Source: an uncultured Actinomycetes bacterium
Lineage (GTDB): Bacteria > Actinomycetota > Actinomycetes > S36-B12 > UBA10799
NCBI GenBank assembly: GCA_946803585.1
Contig: CAMPEQ010000010.1
Span: 79,052-143,051 of the forward strand
DNA length: 64,000 bases
Direction of reading: 5' to 3'
Both the position numbers and the translations under genes were made by a program. Below are positions 32,899 to 40,559 of the stretch, piece by piece. The notes under the pieces are model-generated. The model worked only from the letters and a program-made list of their open reading frames with translations, made no database searches and was not told the origin of the DNA. Positions within the stretch are counted from its first letter, which is position 1. Every line of letters begins with the position of its first letter.

Positions 32899-33813
32899 GT
32901 GATGATGGATCCGATGCCCCCTACTCCTGGCGAGGGCCGCCCAGAATTGGGTGCCGCCCTTCCCCTCACTGGTGAGCGCACGGTTCCAGCGATTCCTGCT
33001 GAGAACTACTGGTTCCGACGCCACGAGGTGGTGTACGAATGGGCGAGCAGTCAGCTTCGAGCGCTCGAGAGTCACGGGGAACCGACCGTGCTCGACGCAG
33101 GGTGCGGCGAGGGTTACGGCTTGGAGATCTTTGCGGATGCACTGCGGTCTCATGCTCGCAAGGAACGGCACAGGAGCATCCGCCACGAGATCGGCTCGAT
33201 CGTTGGACTCGAACTCGACGTAGGTGCAGCTAGCCACGCACATGGCCGCTACGGCGCGTCCGGCAAGGTCGAGGTGGTCCAAGCGAACCTCGATGCATTC
33301 CCAATCGCGGCTTCCACTGTCGATCTCCTCGTCAGTCTGCAGGTGATCGAGCATCTTTGGGACCTCAGCGGATTCCTGTCCGAATGCGCTCGCGTCCTGC
33401 GCAATACCGGTATCGCAATTCTGTCTACGCCCAATCGCATCACGTTCTCCCCCGGTCTAGAACGCAACCAACGTCCAACGAATCCCTTCCATGTAGAGGA
33501 GTTCGACGCGGCGCAACTCATCGACCTAGTACAACGCGCCAATCTTGCGCAGGTTCACTGTTACGGGGTGCACCACGGGCCTCGGATCACGCGATGGGAG
33601 GACCGCCACGGCTCGATCGTCGATACCCAAGTGCTAGCAGCGACGAATCCGTCTGCGGTTGATTCAACGACTGCGGAGGCGCTGAGCGCATTTGTCGAAT
33701 CGGTGACAGCATCGGACTTCTCGATCTCTGCGACTGACCTGGATCGCGCTCAGGATTTAATCGTCGTCAGCGGACCGCTCGATCTCGAAGCGGCCGGAGG
33801 CATCCCCTGGTGA
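32899..33813 (+). CDS. SAM-dependent methyltransferase (Rv3030-like)
   Basis: A 304-residue class I methyltransferase. Motif I is VLDAGCGEGYGLEIF (about residues 60-74), the acidic motif II region is GLELDVGAASHA, and DLLVSLQVIEHLWDLSGFLSECARVLRNTGIAILSTPN carries motifs III-IV. It overlaps the GH57 gene by four bases, as in the mycobacterial Rv3030-Rv3031 pair, from recall. That neighbourhood suggests methylation of a glucan or glycolipid precursor. The start GTG lies six bases after TATCGT. Substrate is inferred only from context. Confidence 0.8.
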   Translation: MMMDPMPPTPGEGRPELGAALPLTGERTVPAIPAENYWFRRHEVVYEWASSQLRALESHGEPTVLDAGCGEGYGLEIFADALRSHARKERHRSIRHEIGSIVGLELDVGAASHAHGRYGASGKVEVVQANLDAFPIAASTVDLLVSLQVIEHLWDLSGFLSECARVLRNTGIAILSTPNRITFSPGLERNQRPTNPFHVEEFDAAQLIDLVQRANLAQVHCYGVHHGPRITRWEDRHGSIVDTQVLAATNPSAVDSTTAEALSAFVESVTASDFSISATDLDRAQDLIVVSGPLDLEAAGGIPW

Positions 33814-35396
33814 AAAGATCGGAACCGATCGGCAGCTTTGCGCTGGTCCTGCACTCCCACCTACCGTGGCTGGCCCACCACGGTTCCTGGCCCGTCGGCG
33901 AGGAATGGCTCTACCAATCCTGGGCGAGTTCCTACCTTCCCGTGATGGATGTTTTCGGACGGCTCGCGGCTGCGGGGCGCCGCGATCTCGTGACCCTGGG
34001 TGTAACACCGGTTCTCGCGGCCCAACTCGATGACCCGCACTGTCTCCGTGAGTTTGGAACATGGTTGGGGTTCTGGGAACAGCGAGCCGACCAGCTCGCC
34101 CAGTCACCTGACTGGGACCTCGCCACGTTGGGTCAGCACGAGGCTCGCCTAGCTCGCGAGCGGGTTACTGACTTTGAGCAGAACTGGCAGGCCGGTGGGT
34201 CAGCTGTTCTGCGTCCACTCGTGGATTCTGGGGCAGTCGAGCTCCTATCCGGACCAGCCGCTCACCCGTTCCAGCCCCTACTTGACGACGCCACCGCCAG
34301 GTTCTCCCTTACCGTCGGACGTGACGACACCTTGCTACGAATCGGTACTAAGCCAGGCGGGATTTGGGCACCGGAATGTGGCTACCGGCCCGGACTAGAA
34401 GATCTTTACCAGTCAGAGGGCGTTACCCACTTCATGGTTGACGGGCCGACCTTGCTCCATGTTGATCGATCGACAGCTGACGCGTGGCAGGTACACGACT
34501 CCGATGTCGTCGCGTTCGGTCGTGATCTTGAGGTCACCTACCGGGTCTGGTCCCCGCGAAGGGGATATCCCGGAGGTGCGTGGTACCGCGATTTCCACAC
34601 CTTCCACCACGACAGCGGTATCCGCCACGCGCGGGTGACTTCACCCTCCACCTCGAGTGAGCACAAGGCGGTCTACGAGCCCGGCGCTGCTGGCCGCGCC
34701 GTTGCAGACGACGCACGGGACTTCGTCGAGGTTGTACGCAATCGCCTCTTGTCGCACCGCGATCAACGTGAGGGAAAGCCCGGACTCGTTGTGGCCGGCT
34801 ACGACACTGAACTGTTCGGCCACTGGTGGCATGAAGGACCGCAGTGGCTGGAACTCATCTTGCGGATGCTCCCACAAGCTGGGGTTAAGGTCACAACTTT
34901 GAAGCGAGCCATCGCCGACGGCGCAGTCGCTGGGCACGCACAGCCGACCAACAGTTCGTGGGGTTCGGGCAAAAACTGGTCGGTGTGGGCGGGCGAACCT
35001 GTTCGCGACATGGTGCGCGACAACGACGCTCTTACGCGACGCTGGCAAAAGCTGGTGTCGGCTGCCGGGCAAAGCCGAGGGATCAGCCGTGATCCAGTCC
35101 TCGATCAGATCGGCCGAGACGCCCTCCTCGCGCTCTCTAGCGACTGGGCATTCATGGTCACCAAGGACTCCGCTGCGGACTACGCCCGCGATCGACATCA
35201 AGGCCATCACCAGGCCTTCACCCGCCTCGCAGGCGCTTATGAGGCTGCCCTCGACGGCGATACACACGCACGGCATATTGCCCTGGAGTTAGCTCGCCTA
35301 CAACGCAGCACTGACGGCCCATTTGGTCACCTCGATGGCCGCCGATTAGGTGTCGGCCAAGAGAGCCCATGGTCACCAGAGTCAGGGTTCTCATGA
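33810..35396 (+). CDS. GH57 family glycoside hydrolase / alpha-1,4-glucan branching enzyme (Rv3031-like)
   Basis: A 528-residue GH57 protein, close to mycobacterial Rv3031 in length. It begins GSFALVLHSHLPWLAHHGSWPVGEEWLYQ (the HxHxP motif). The nucleophile glutamate is in GGIWAPECGYRPG (near residue 194) and the acid/base aspartate in YDTELFGHWWHEGPQW (near 331). A C-terminal helical domain covers about 390-520. GH57 branching enzymes form alpha-1,6 branches; in mycobacteria this one is tied to methylglucose lipopolysaccharide and glycogen. GTG start; overlaps the methyltransferase upstream and the GT4 downstream (ATGA). Confidence 0.88.
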   Translation: MKRSEPIGSFALVLHSHLPWLAHHGSWPVGEEWLYQSWASSYLPVMDVFGRLAAAGRRDLVTLGVTPVLAAQLDDPHCLREFGTWLGFWEQRADQLAQSPDWDLATLGQHEARLARERVTDFEQNWQAGGSAVLRPLVDSGAVELLSGPAAHPFQPLLDDATARFSLTVGRDDTLLRIGTKPGGIWAPECGYRPGLEDLYQSEGVTHFMVDGPTLLHVDRSTADAWQVHDSDVVAFGRDLEVTYRVWSPRRGYPGGAWYRDFHTFHHDSGIRHARVTSPSTSSEHKAVYEPGAAGRAVADDARDFVEVVRNRLLSHRDQREGKPGLVVAGYDTELFGHWWHEGPQWLELILRMLPQAGVKVTTLKRAIADGAVAGHAQPTNSSWGSGKNWSVWAGEPVRDMVRDNDALTRRWQKLVSAAGQSRGISRDPVLDQIGRDALLALSSDWAFMVTKDSAADYARDRHQGHHQAFTRLAGAYEAALDGDTHARHIALELARLQRSTDGPFGHLDGRRLGVGQESPWSPESGFS

Positions 35397-36658
35397 GAAT
35401 TCTGCACGTATCTTGGGAGTACCCACCACTGATCTACGGCGGCCTCGGGCGCCACGTTCACGCCCTGGCGGAGAGCCAGTCCGCCGCGGGGCATCACGTC
35501 ACAGTTCTCACCCAGCGACCGCCGGACAGCGCAGCGATCGAGGCAGTCAATGGCGTTCATGTGGTGCGTATCGCCGCCCAGACTCCGGACGTTCCACGGG
35601 CTCCCGAGGCTCTCCTGGCGTGGGCTAGGGACCTCGATCAACGACTAGCACGGGCTCTACCAGGGCTAGTAGAGGCCGCACGCCCAGCCGTGGTCCACGC
35701 CCACGATTGGGTCGTCGCTGCGACTGCGGCGGCCGCTTCGGACCATGAGCTTCCCGTCGTGACAACAGTGCACGCAACCGAGGCAGGCAGACATCTGGGT
35801 TGGGTCCACTCTCCGCTATCGCAAACAATCCACGAGATCGAGTTCGAGCTTGCTCATCGCAGCGACCGAGTAATCGTGTGCTCCAAAGCAATGCAACAGG
35901 AAGTTGTTCAGCTCTTCGACCTGCCTACAAACCGCACCTGTGTCGTTCCGAACGGGATCGATCTCACGAAGTGGTCGGCAGCGGAGTCTGGCAGTGCCCG
36001 CACGAGGATCAACGTTACGTACCCGTCGATACGCGAGTCGACACCGTTGATCCTCTTCACTGGCCGGGTCGAATGGGAGAAGGGTGTTCACGTCCTGCTC
36101 GAAGCCGTCCGGCTCCTTGCGCTGGCGGGCCGCTTCTATCCGACGATTGTTGCCGGAACCGGCACACGCGAGGAGGCTCTCAAGGATGAGTTCAGCGATC
36201 TCGTCGACGACGGCCTGGCCACTTTCGCCGGCTGGGTAAGTGAGGAACACCTGCGTGACCTAGTTGGCGCCGCCGATGTCGTCGTCGTTCCGAGTATCTA
36301 CGAACCGTTCGGATTGGTGGCACTAGAAACGGCAGCCGTGGGCACCCCACTAATCGTTTCTGAGGTTGGCGGATTAGCCGATATCGTTCACGACCGACAC
36401 ACCGGGTTGACCGTTCCGGCTGAGGACCCCGTTGCCCTCAGTGAAGCTATTCACGAGGTGGTTGCTGATCCGCTCAATGCTCGAGAGCGAGCCGCGCGAT
36501 TGCGTGAGTCGCTCCACCCAAAGTACGACTGGCGTCAAATCGCCAAGCAAACGATTGAGTGCTATCGGGACGCCTGCACCTACCGCCCAGGCAGTTGTCG
36601 TGAGCCGCTTCCTGACACCCCAAAGCCCACCCAGGACAACCTCTTCAAGAAGGCCTAG
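35393..36658 (+). CDS. GT4 alpha-glucosyltransferase (Rv3032-like)
   Basis: A 421-residue retaining glycosyltransferase of the GT4/glycogen synthase-like type, starting MRILHVSWEYPPLIYGGLGRH. The chosen ATG overlaps the GH57 stop (ATGA); an upstream GTG would only add eight residues. Sugar-nucleotide contacts are in LFTGRVEWEKGVHVLLEA (about 219-236) and the E-x7-E motif is in SIYEPFGLVALETAAVGTP (near 302-320). Rv3032 elongates alpha-1,4-glucans for methylglucose lipopolysaccharide and cytosolic glycogen. Being adjacent to the GH57 branching enzyme fits that role. Confidence 0.88.
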   Translation: MRILHVSWEYPPLIYGGLGRHVHALAESQSAAGHHVTVLTQRPPDSAAIEAVNGVHVVRIAAQTPDVPRAPEALLAWARDLDQRLARALPGLVEAARPAVVHAHDWVVAATAAAASDHELPVVTTVHATEAGRHLGWVHSPLSQTIHEIEFELAHRSDRVIVCSKAMQQEVVQLFDLPTNRTCVVPNGIDLTKWSAAESGSARTRINVTYPSIRESTPLILFTGRVEWEKGVHVLLEAVRLLALAGRFYPTIVAGTGTREEALKDEFSDLVDDGLATFAGWVSEEHLRDLVGAADVVVVPSIYEPFGLVALETAAVGTPLIVSEVGGLADIVHDRHTGLTVPAEDPVALSEAIHEVVADPLNARERAARLRESLHPKYDWRQIAKQTIECYRDACTYRPGSCREPLPDTPKPTQDNLFKKA

Positions 36659-37369
36659 TCAGGCGTTGCGATTTTGGGTTGCCGCCTCGGCAGTTTTTCG
36701 AGCGATGTCAGCGACATCGATTCGCTGCTGCTCGGCTGCGGCGTACTGCGCCCGCCTATCCTTGAGGAGACGGGCGGGCACTCCCCCGACAACGTTCAAG
36801 GGCTCGATGTGTCCTCTCACCACGCTATTTGCTGCGAGCACACATCCGCGCCCGACCCAGGTGCCGCGCAGCACCGAGACCTTCGTCCCGATCCAGACAT
36901 CTGGTCCGATACGGACTGGGGACTTGACTAGGCCCTGCTCAGTTATTGGGCGGTGGATATCGGCGAACACATGGTCGAAATCGCAGATATAGACCCAATC
37001 GGCAATGATCCCTTTACCGCCGATCTCGACGTCGAGATAGCTCTGGACCGTGTTGTACCGGCCAAACACCGTCTTATCGCCGATCCGCAGTGTTCCCTCA
37101 TGGGCGTTGATGAAGTTCCCTTCACCAAAATGCACCCACCGGCCAATAATGAGACGCCCGTACCCCTTACGAGCCTGCAGGGTCACACCTTTGCCAAGGA
37201 AAACGAATCCTTCGGTGATCACGTGAGGATGACGAAGGCGCAGCCACAAGAAGCGGGCGTATCGCTGTAGATACCAAAGATCCCACGCTCGGTTAGCGAC
37301 AATCCACCGAAGCGTCGCGAAGGTGAAGTAGCGAGCTTGGCGAGGGTCAGAGTTGCGTCGAAAGGCCAT
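36659..37369 (-). CDS. Left-handed beta-helix O-acetyltransferase (Rv3034c-like)
   Basis: A 236-residue acyltransferase with hexapeptide-repeat (LbH) turns from about residue 60 to 200. Segments such as IGRWVHFGEGNFINAHEGTLRIGDKTVFGRY and IGPDVWIGTKVSVLRGTWVGRGCVLAANSVV fit that fold, and FDHVF near 130 holds the likely catalytic histidine. The N-terminus (about 50 residues, Trp/Arg/Tyr-rich) could associate with the membrane. It converges on the GT4 gene with no gap, as in the mycobacterial locus. It may acetylate or acylate the same glucan; the acyl donor and acceptor are not known. Confidence 0.82.
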   Translation of the reverse strand: MAFRRNSDPRQARYFTFATLRWIVANRAWDLWYLQRYARFLWLRLRHPHVITEGFVFLGKGVTLQARKGYGRLIIGRWVHFGEGNFINAHEGTLRIGDKTVFGRYNTVQSYLDVEIGGKGIIADWVYICDFDHVFADIHRPITEQGLVKSPVRIGPDVWIGTKVSVLRGTWVGRGCVLAANSVVRGHIEPLNVVGGVPARLLKDRRAQYAAAEQQRIDVADIARKTAEAATQNRNA

Positions 37370-37394
37370 AGGTCACCGAGTCTGGCAGCGCGTT

Positions 37395-38402
37395 CTACGG
37401 CTTCACGCCAGTAATGCACACGTTGTAGAACAGCCCTTCGGGGACGACTCTCTCAAAGACTTGCTCGTCGACCGTGGCCAGGGTTTGCCAGCCCCGATAG
37501 GCGAACTTTGCCCATCCCCAACCCAGCACTCCGGGCTTTACCGCCGCCTCGAACGTGCGGACCGGCCACCCGAACCAAGAAGCGGTTAGTTCCTCCGTCA
37601 CGGTTTCCACCTCGATGGCTCCCGCCCGCAATGCTGTGCGACGCAAGTCGGCCGGATCGAAGGTGTGAATGTCCACGACTGACTCAAGTGCCGCGACTCG
37701 GGAAGATTCCTCACGTTCAGATTCGGATAAGACAAACTTCTCTCCGACGACGGGGAGTCCGGCGGCTTGCGAGGTTGCCCACCACGTCATCCGAGACAGC
37801 GAACGTGCGACATAGTCACCGCGTTGCGTTGGCTCGCCGCAGAACACGAATCGACCGCCCGGCTTGAGCACCCGCAACGCCTCGCTCATTGCCTGCTCAA
37901 CGTCGGGAATGTGGTGCAGGACGGCATGACCGATAACCAGATCGAATTCCTCGTCATCGTAGGGAACCCGCTCGGCATCGGCTACTCGCCCATCCACCTC
38001 AAAGCCAAGCCCACGGGCGTTGCGCTGGGCCACAGTCACCATGCCAGGAGAGATGTCGGTAACGGCAGCCTCGGACATGACACCTGCTTGGTGCAGGTTG
38101 AGCGTAAAGAAGCCCGTGCCACAGCCAATCTCGAGCGATCGTTGATACGGCCATTCGCTCTGACCTGCGATATGGACGAAGCGATCACGCGCGTAGGAGA
38201 TACACCTCTCGTCGTAACTGATTGACCACTTCTCGTCGTAGGTGGAGGCCTCCCAATCGTGGTAGAGGACATTCGCCAATCGAGGGTCCGACCACGCCTT
38301 CTCCATCGTCTCGGCGGAGACTTCGCCGTCAAAGGTCATGTCACTGCTGGCACTACTCGCACTACTGCTCGTGCTACCACCTGCTGCACTACTACCAGTC
38401 AT
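37395..38402 (-). CDS. SAM-dependent methyltransferase (Rv3038c-like)
   Basis: A 335-residue class I methyltransferase. A Ser-rich stretch (residues 1-24) precedes MEKAWSDPRLANVLYHDWEASTYDEKWSISYDERC. Motif I is SLEIGCGTGFFTLNL (near 90-104), and YDDEEFDLVIGHAVLHHIPDVEQAMSEALRVLKPGGRFVF covers later motifs. A long C-terminal region includes WFGWPVRTFEAAV. It resembles Rv3038c of the mycobacterial methylglucose-lipopolysaccharide region, from recall. It lies 26 bases downstream in the opposite sense of reading to the GT4 operon, on the acetyltransferase strand, so the two may form an operon. Substrate unknown. Confidence 0.8.
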   Translation of the reverse strand: MTGSSAAGGSTSSSASSASSDMTFDGEVSAETMEKAWSDPRLANVLYHDWEASTYDEKWSISYDERCISYARDRFVHIAGQSEWPYQRSLEIGCGTGFFTLNLHQAGVMSEAAVTDISPGMVTVAQRNARGLGFEVDGRVADAERVPYDDEEFDLVIGHAVLHHIPDVEQAMSEALRVLKPGGRFVFCGEPTQRGDYVARSLSRMTWWATSQAAGLPVVGEKFVLSESEREESSRVAALESVVDIHTFDPADLRRTALRAGAIEVETVTEELTASWFGWPVRTFEAAVKPGVLGWGWAKFAYRGWQTLATVDEQVFERVVPEGLFYNVCITGVKP

Positions 38403-38486
38403 CTACTTGCCATCCCCGCCTACGTCGTTACCTCGCCGATTGCGCTGATCGGAGTGCCCCTAATCTCCCCGACCTTTGACTAGTGA

Positions 38487-39287
38487 CTATCTTCCCTCGA
38501 AGACAGCCTTTCCTGGTCCGTTTTCCACAAAGGACTCCATCCCGGTTCGCTGATCTCTAGTAGCGAAGAGCTCAGCGAACCGCTGCCTTTCGATCTCCAG
38601 ACCACTATTGAGATCGACCTCTAGGCCACGATCAATCGCCGCCTTTGCCGCACGAAGTGCGATTGGCGGACCAACCGCCAACTTCTTGGCGAACTCGAGT
38701 GCCTCGGTGTAGACGTCGTCTGGTGGCACAACGCGGTCAACCAAACCGATATCGAGTGCTTCGGCAGCGCCAATGAACCGACCAGTGAAAATCAGCTCTT
38801 TGGCCTTCGCAGGACCGACGAGCCGCGGCAGTCGCTGCGTCCCTCCGGCGCCGGGAATGATACCCAGCAGGATCTCCGGCAGGCCGAGCTTCGCGTTGTC
38901 ACCGACAAATCGAAGGTCCGCACACAATGCCAACTCGAGGCCACCGCCGAGGGCGTAGCCAGTAATGGCTGCAATCACCGGCTTTGTTATCTCTGCGACT
39001 GCGGTAAACGATGATGAGAGCACCGATGATCGCTCGATCATGGTGAGGTGATCCCACCCAGCCATCTCTTTTACATCGGCACCGGCCGCAAACACCTTCG
39101 GTCCGCCGTAGAGCACTACCACCCGCACATCGCGGCGTTGATTCACCTCACGAGCAGCATCGCGAAAGCCAGCTTGCACCGCGGTACTGAGCGCATTCAT
39201 CGGAGGACGGTTCAAGCGGATCGTAGCGACCCCGTCGGAAACTTCGAGGAGAACTACGTCGTCGGCGCTATCGGCAATATCAGTCAC
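38487..39287 (-). CDS. Enoyl-CoA hydratase
   Basis: Crotonase-family protein of 266 residues. The oxyanion-hole segments are FAAGADVKEM (about 67-76) and ALGGGLELALCADLRFV (about 111-127). The catalytic glutamates are in LGLPEILLGIIPGAGGTQRLPRLVG (near 136 and 145 equivalents). It hydrates trans-2-enoyl-CoA in beta-oxidation. The position after the methyltransferase corresponds to echA17 in M. tuberculosis, from recall. It could equally act in another acyl-CoA pathway. The start precedes a 240-base gap before the exporter gene. Confidence 0.9.
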   Translation of the reverse strand: MTDIADSADDVVLLEVSDGVATIRLNRPPMNALSTAVQAGFRDAAREVNQRRDVRVVVLYGGPKVFAAGADVKEMAGWDHLTMIERSSVLSSSFTAVAEITKPVIAAITGYALGGGLELALCADLRFVGDNAKLGLPEILLGIIPGAGGTQRLPRLVGPAKAKELIFTGRFIGAAEALDIGLVDRVVPPDDVYTEALEFAKKLAVGPPIALRAAKAAIDRGLEVDLNSGLEIERQRFAELFATRDQRTGMESFVENGPGKAVFEGR

Positions 39288-39422
39288 GGTTGAAGGCTAG
39301 CTACTACCCCACAACGCCTTGGCGCAACCCCCCGAACACTGAGTGCTCCAGTTGCGGCACTAGGCAACCGAATCGCCAAACGAAGTGGGCAGAATCGGGC
39401 TTCTCGCACTGCAGTTCTCGGT

Positions 39423-39458
39423 TCCTATTCGTTCATTCCCTCCTATTCGCACCGAATA
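39423..39458 (+). promoter_or_regulatory. Repeated TATTCG boxes upstream of the TauE-type exporter
   Basis: TCCTATTCG occurs at 39423-39431 and again at 39441-39449, 18 bases apart on the same face. The second copy forms a palindrome with CGAATA (TATTCG-CAC-CGAATA, 39444-39458). It may be a regulator site. The rest of this 240-base gap shows nothing else I can identify. Confidence 0.4.
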
Positions 39459-39515
39459 TGTCCAGTTTTATTGCGAAACCCACCTCCCAGCCTCGCGATC
39501 GGAACCACGGTAGTT

Positions 39516-39521
39516 CACAAT
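39516..39521 (+). promoter_or_regulatory. Putative -10 element of the TauE-type exporter
   Basis: CACAAT followed by six bases and the GTG at 39528. It supports that start over an upstream TTG. Confidence 0.4.
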
Positions 39522-39527
39522 CTTCGG

Positions 39528-40442
39528 GTGTCCCTAGACCTCTGGATCGCCCTCGGCGGCTTATTCGCTGGCGTTGTCGTTGGGCTCACTGGGATGGGTG
39601 GGGCCGCCATTGTCACTCCCATGCTGATCTTCATCTTCGGGGTTCCAGCGCCGGTAGTCGTATCGACTGACCTCGTGTCAGCCGCCGCAATGAAGCCGGT
39701 CGGGGCGGCCGTTCACCTGCGTAGGCAGACTCCGCACCTGCGCATTGTGTTCTGGCTCTGTGTCGGATCGATCCCTGGCGTGATTGTCGGCAGTTTGCTG
39801 TTTGCCCAGATCGCCGGCGTTTCTAACGGCGAGGAGTTGTTACGTAACTTCGTGGGAGTCGCACTCCTAGTCAGCGTGGCGTTTTCTGTGATGCGCCTTC
39901 GACTGAAGTGGTTCAAGAATACCGATCCGACCGGTCGACTATTCCTCACCAACCAGCGCCGAGCCGTGGTGGGAGGCGTCGGCCTCATCGTCGGGATCTT
40001 GGTCGGAATCACCTCGGTAGGATCCGGAACTCTGATCGCGGCCTCACTGATCTTCCTCTTCCCCACCATGTATCCCAGCCGCCTAGTGGGCACCGACCTC
40101 GTCCAAGCCGTCCCTATGCTGATCGTCGGGGCGCTAGTTCACTGGGGCGTCGGTGAAGTTGACCTCACTGTGCTCGTCTCCCTCCTCATTGGCCAACTCC
40201 CGGGGGTATGGCTAGGCGCACGGATATCGAGTCGCTACAACGGCCAGGCACTACGACTGCTGCTGTTGGTTCTGATCGGCGCCGCTGGACTCGCCCTCGT
40301 CGGAGTTCCTCCGATCTACGTCGCCCTGCTGACTGTGGGTGGCAGCCTGATCATCGGAGTCCCGATCATGCGCCAAACCATTGCTGACCGAGCTCAAGAG
40401 CGAGCTGCCCAGAAGGCCTACCACGAGACATTGGATGGCTGA
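39528..40442 (+). CDS. TauE/SafE-family anion exporter
   Basis: A 304-residue membrane protein with eight or nine predicted transmembrane helices in two homologous halves. Each half starts with a Gly-rich motif: GGLFAGVVVGLTGMGGAAIVTPML and GGVGLIVGILVGITSVGSGTLIAASL. Conserved TDLVSAAAMKPVGAAVHLRR and GTDLVQAVPMLIVGALVHW follow each. The family moves sulfite, organosulfonates or related anions; substrate here is unknown. The GTG start follows CACAAT by six bases. No sulfur-metabolism partner is adjacent. Confidence 0.85.
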   Translation: MSLDLWIALGGLFAGVVVGLTGMGGAAIVTPMLIFIFGVPAPVVVSTDLVSAAAMKPVGAAVHLRRQTPHLRIVFWLCVGSIPGVIVGSLLFAQIAGVSNGEELLRNFVGVALLVSVAFSVMRLRLKWFKNTDPTGRLFLTNQRRAVVGGVGLIVGILVGITSVGSGTLIAASLIFLFPTMYPSRLVGTDLVQAVPMLIVGALVHWGVGEVDLTVLVSLLIGQLPGVWLGARISSRYNGQALRLLLLVLIGAAGLALVGVPPIYVALLTVGGSLIIGVPIMRQTIADRAQERAAQKAYHETLDG

Positions 40443-40559
40443 CAGCGCGCGCGGGTGGCCTCACTGCGCACCACGCGAGTAAACGGGGCACACTATCGCT
40501 GACAGCGCACAGCCATCGAGGATGCTTGATAGCAGCCTTCGCAAAGGGAGCCCCCGTCC

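Noticed and set aside
40439..40508. GCTGACAGCGC repeated 59 bases apart around the TauE stop
   Set aside because: One copy is largely coding sequence and the repeat is only 11 bases in GC-rich DNA; chance is likely.
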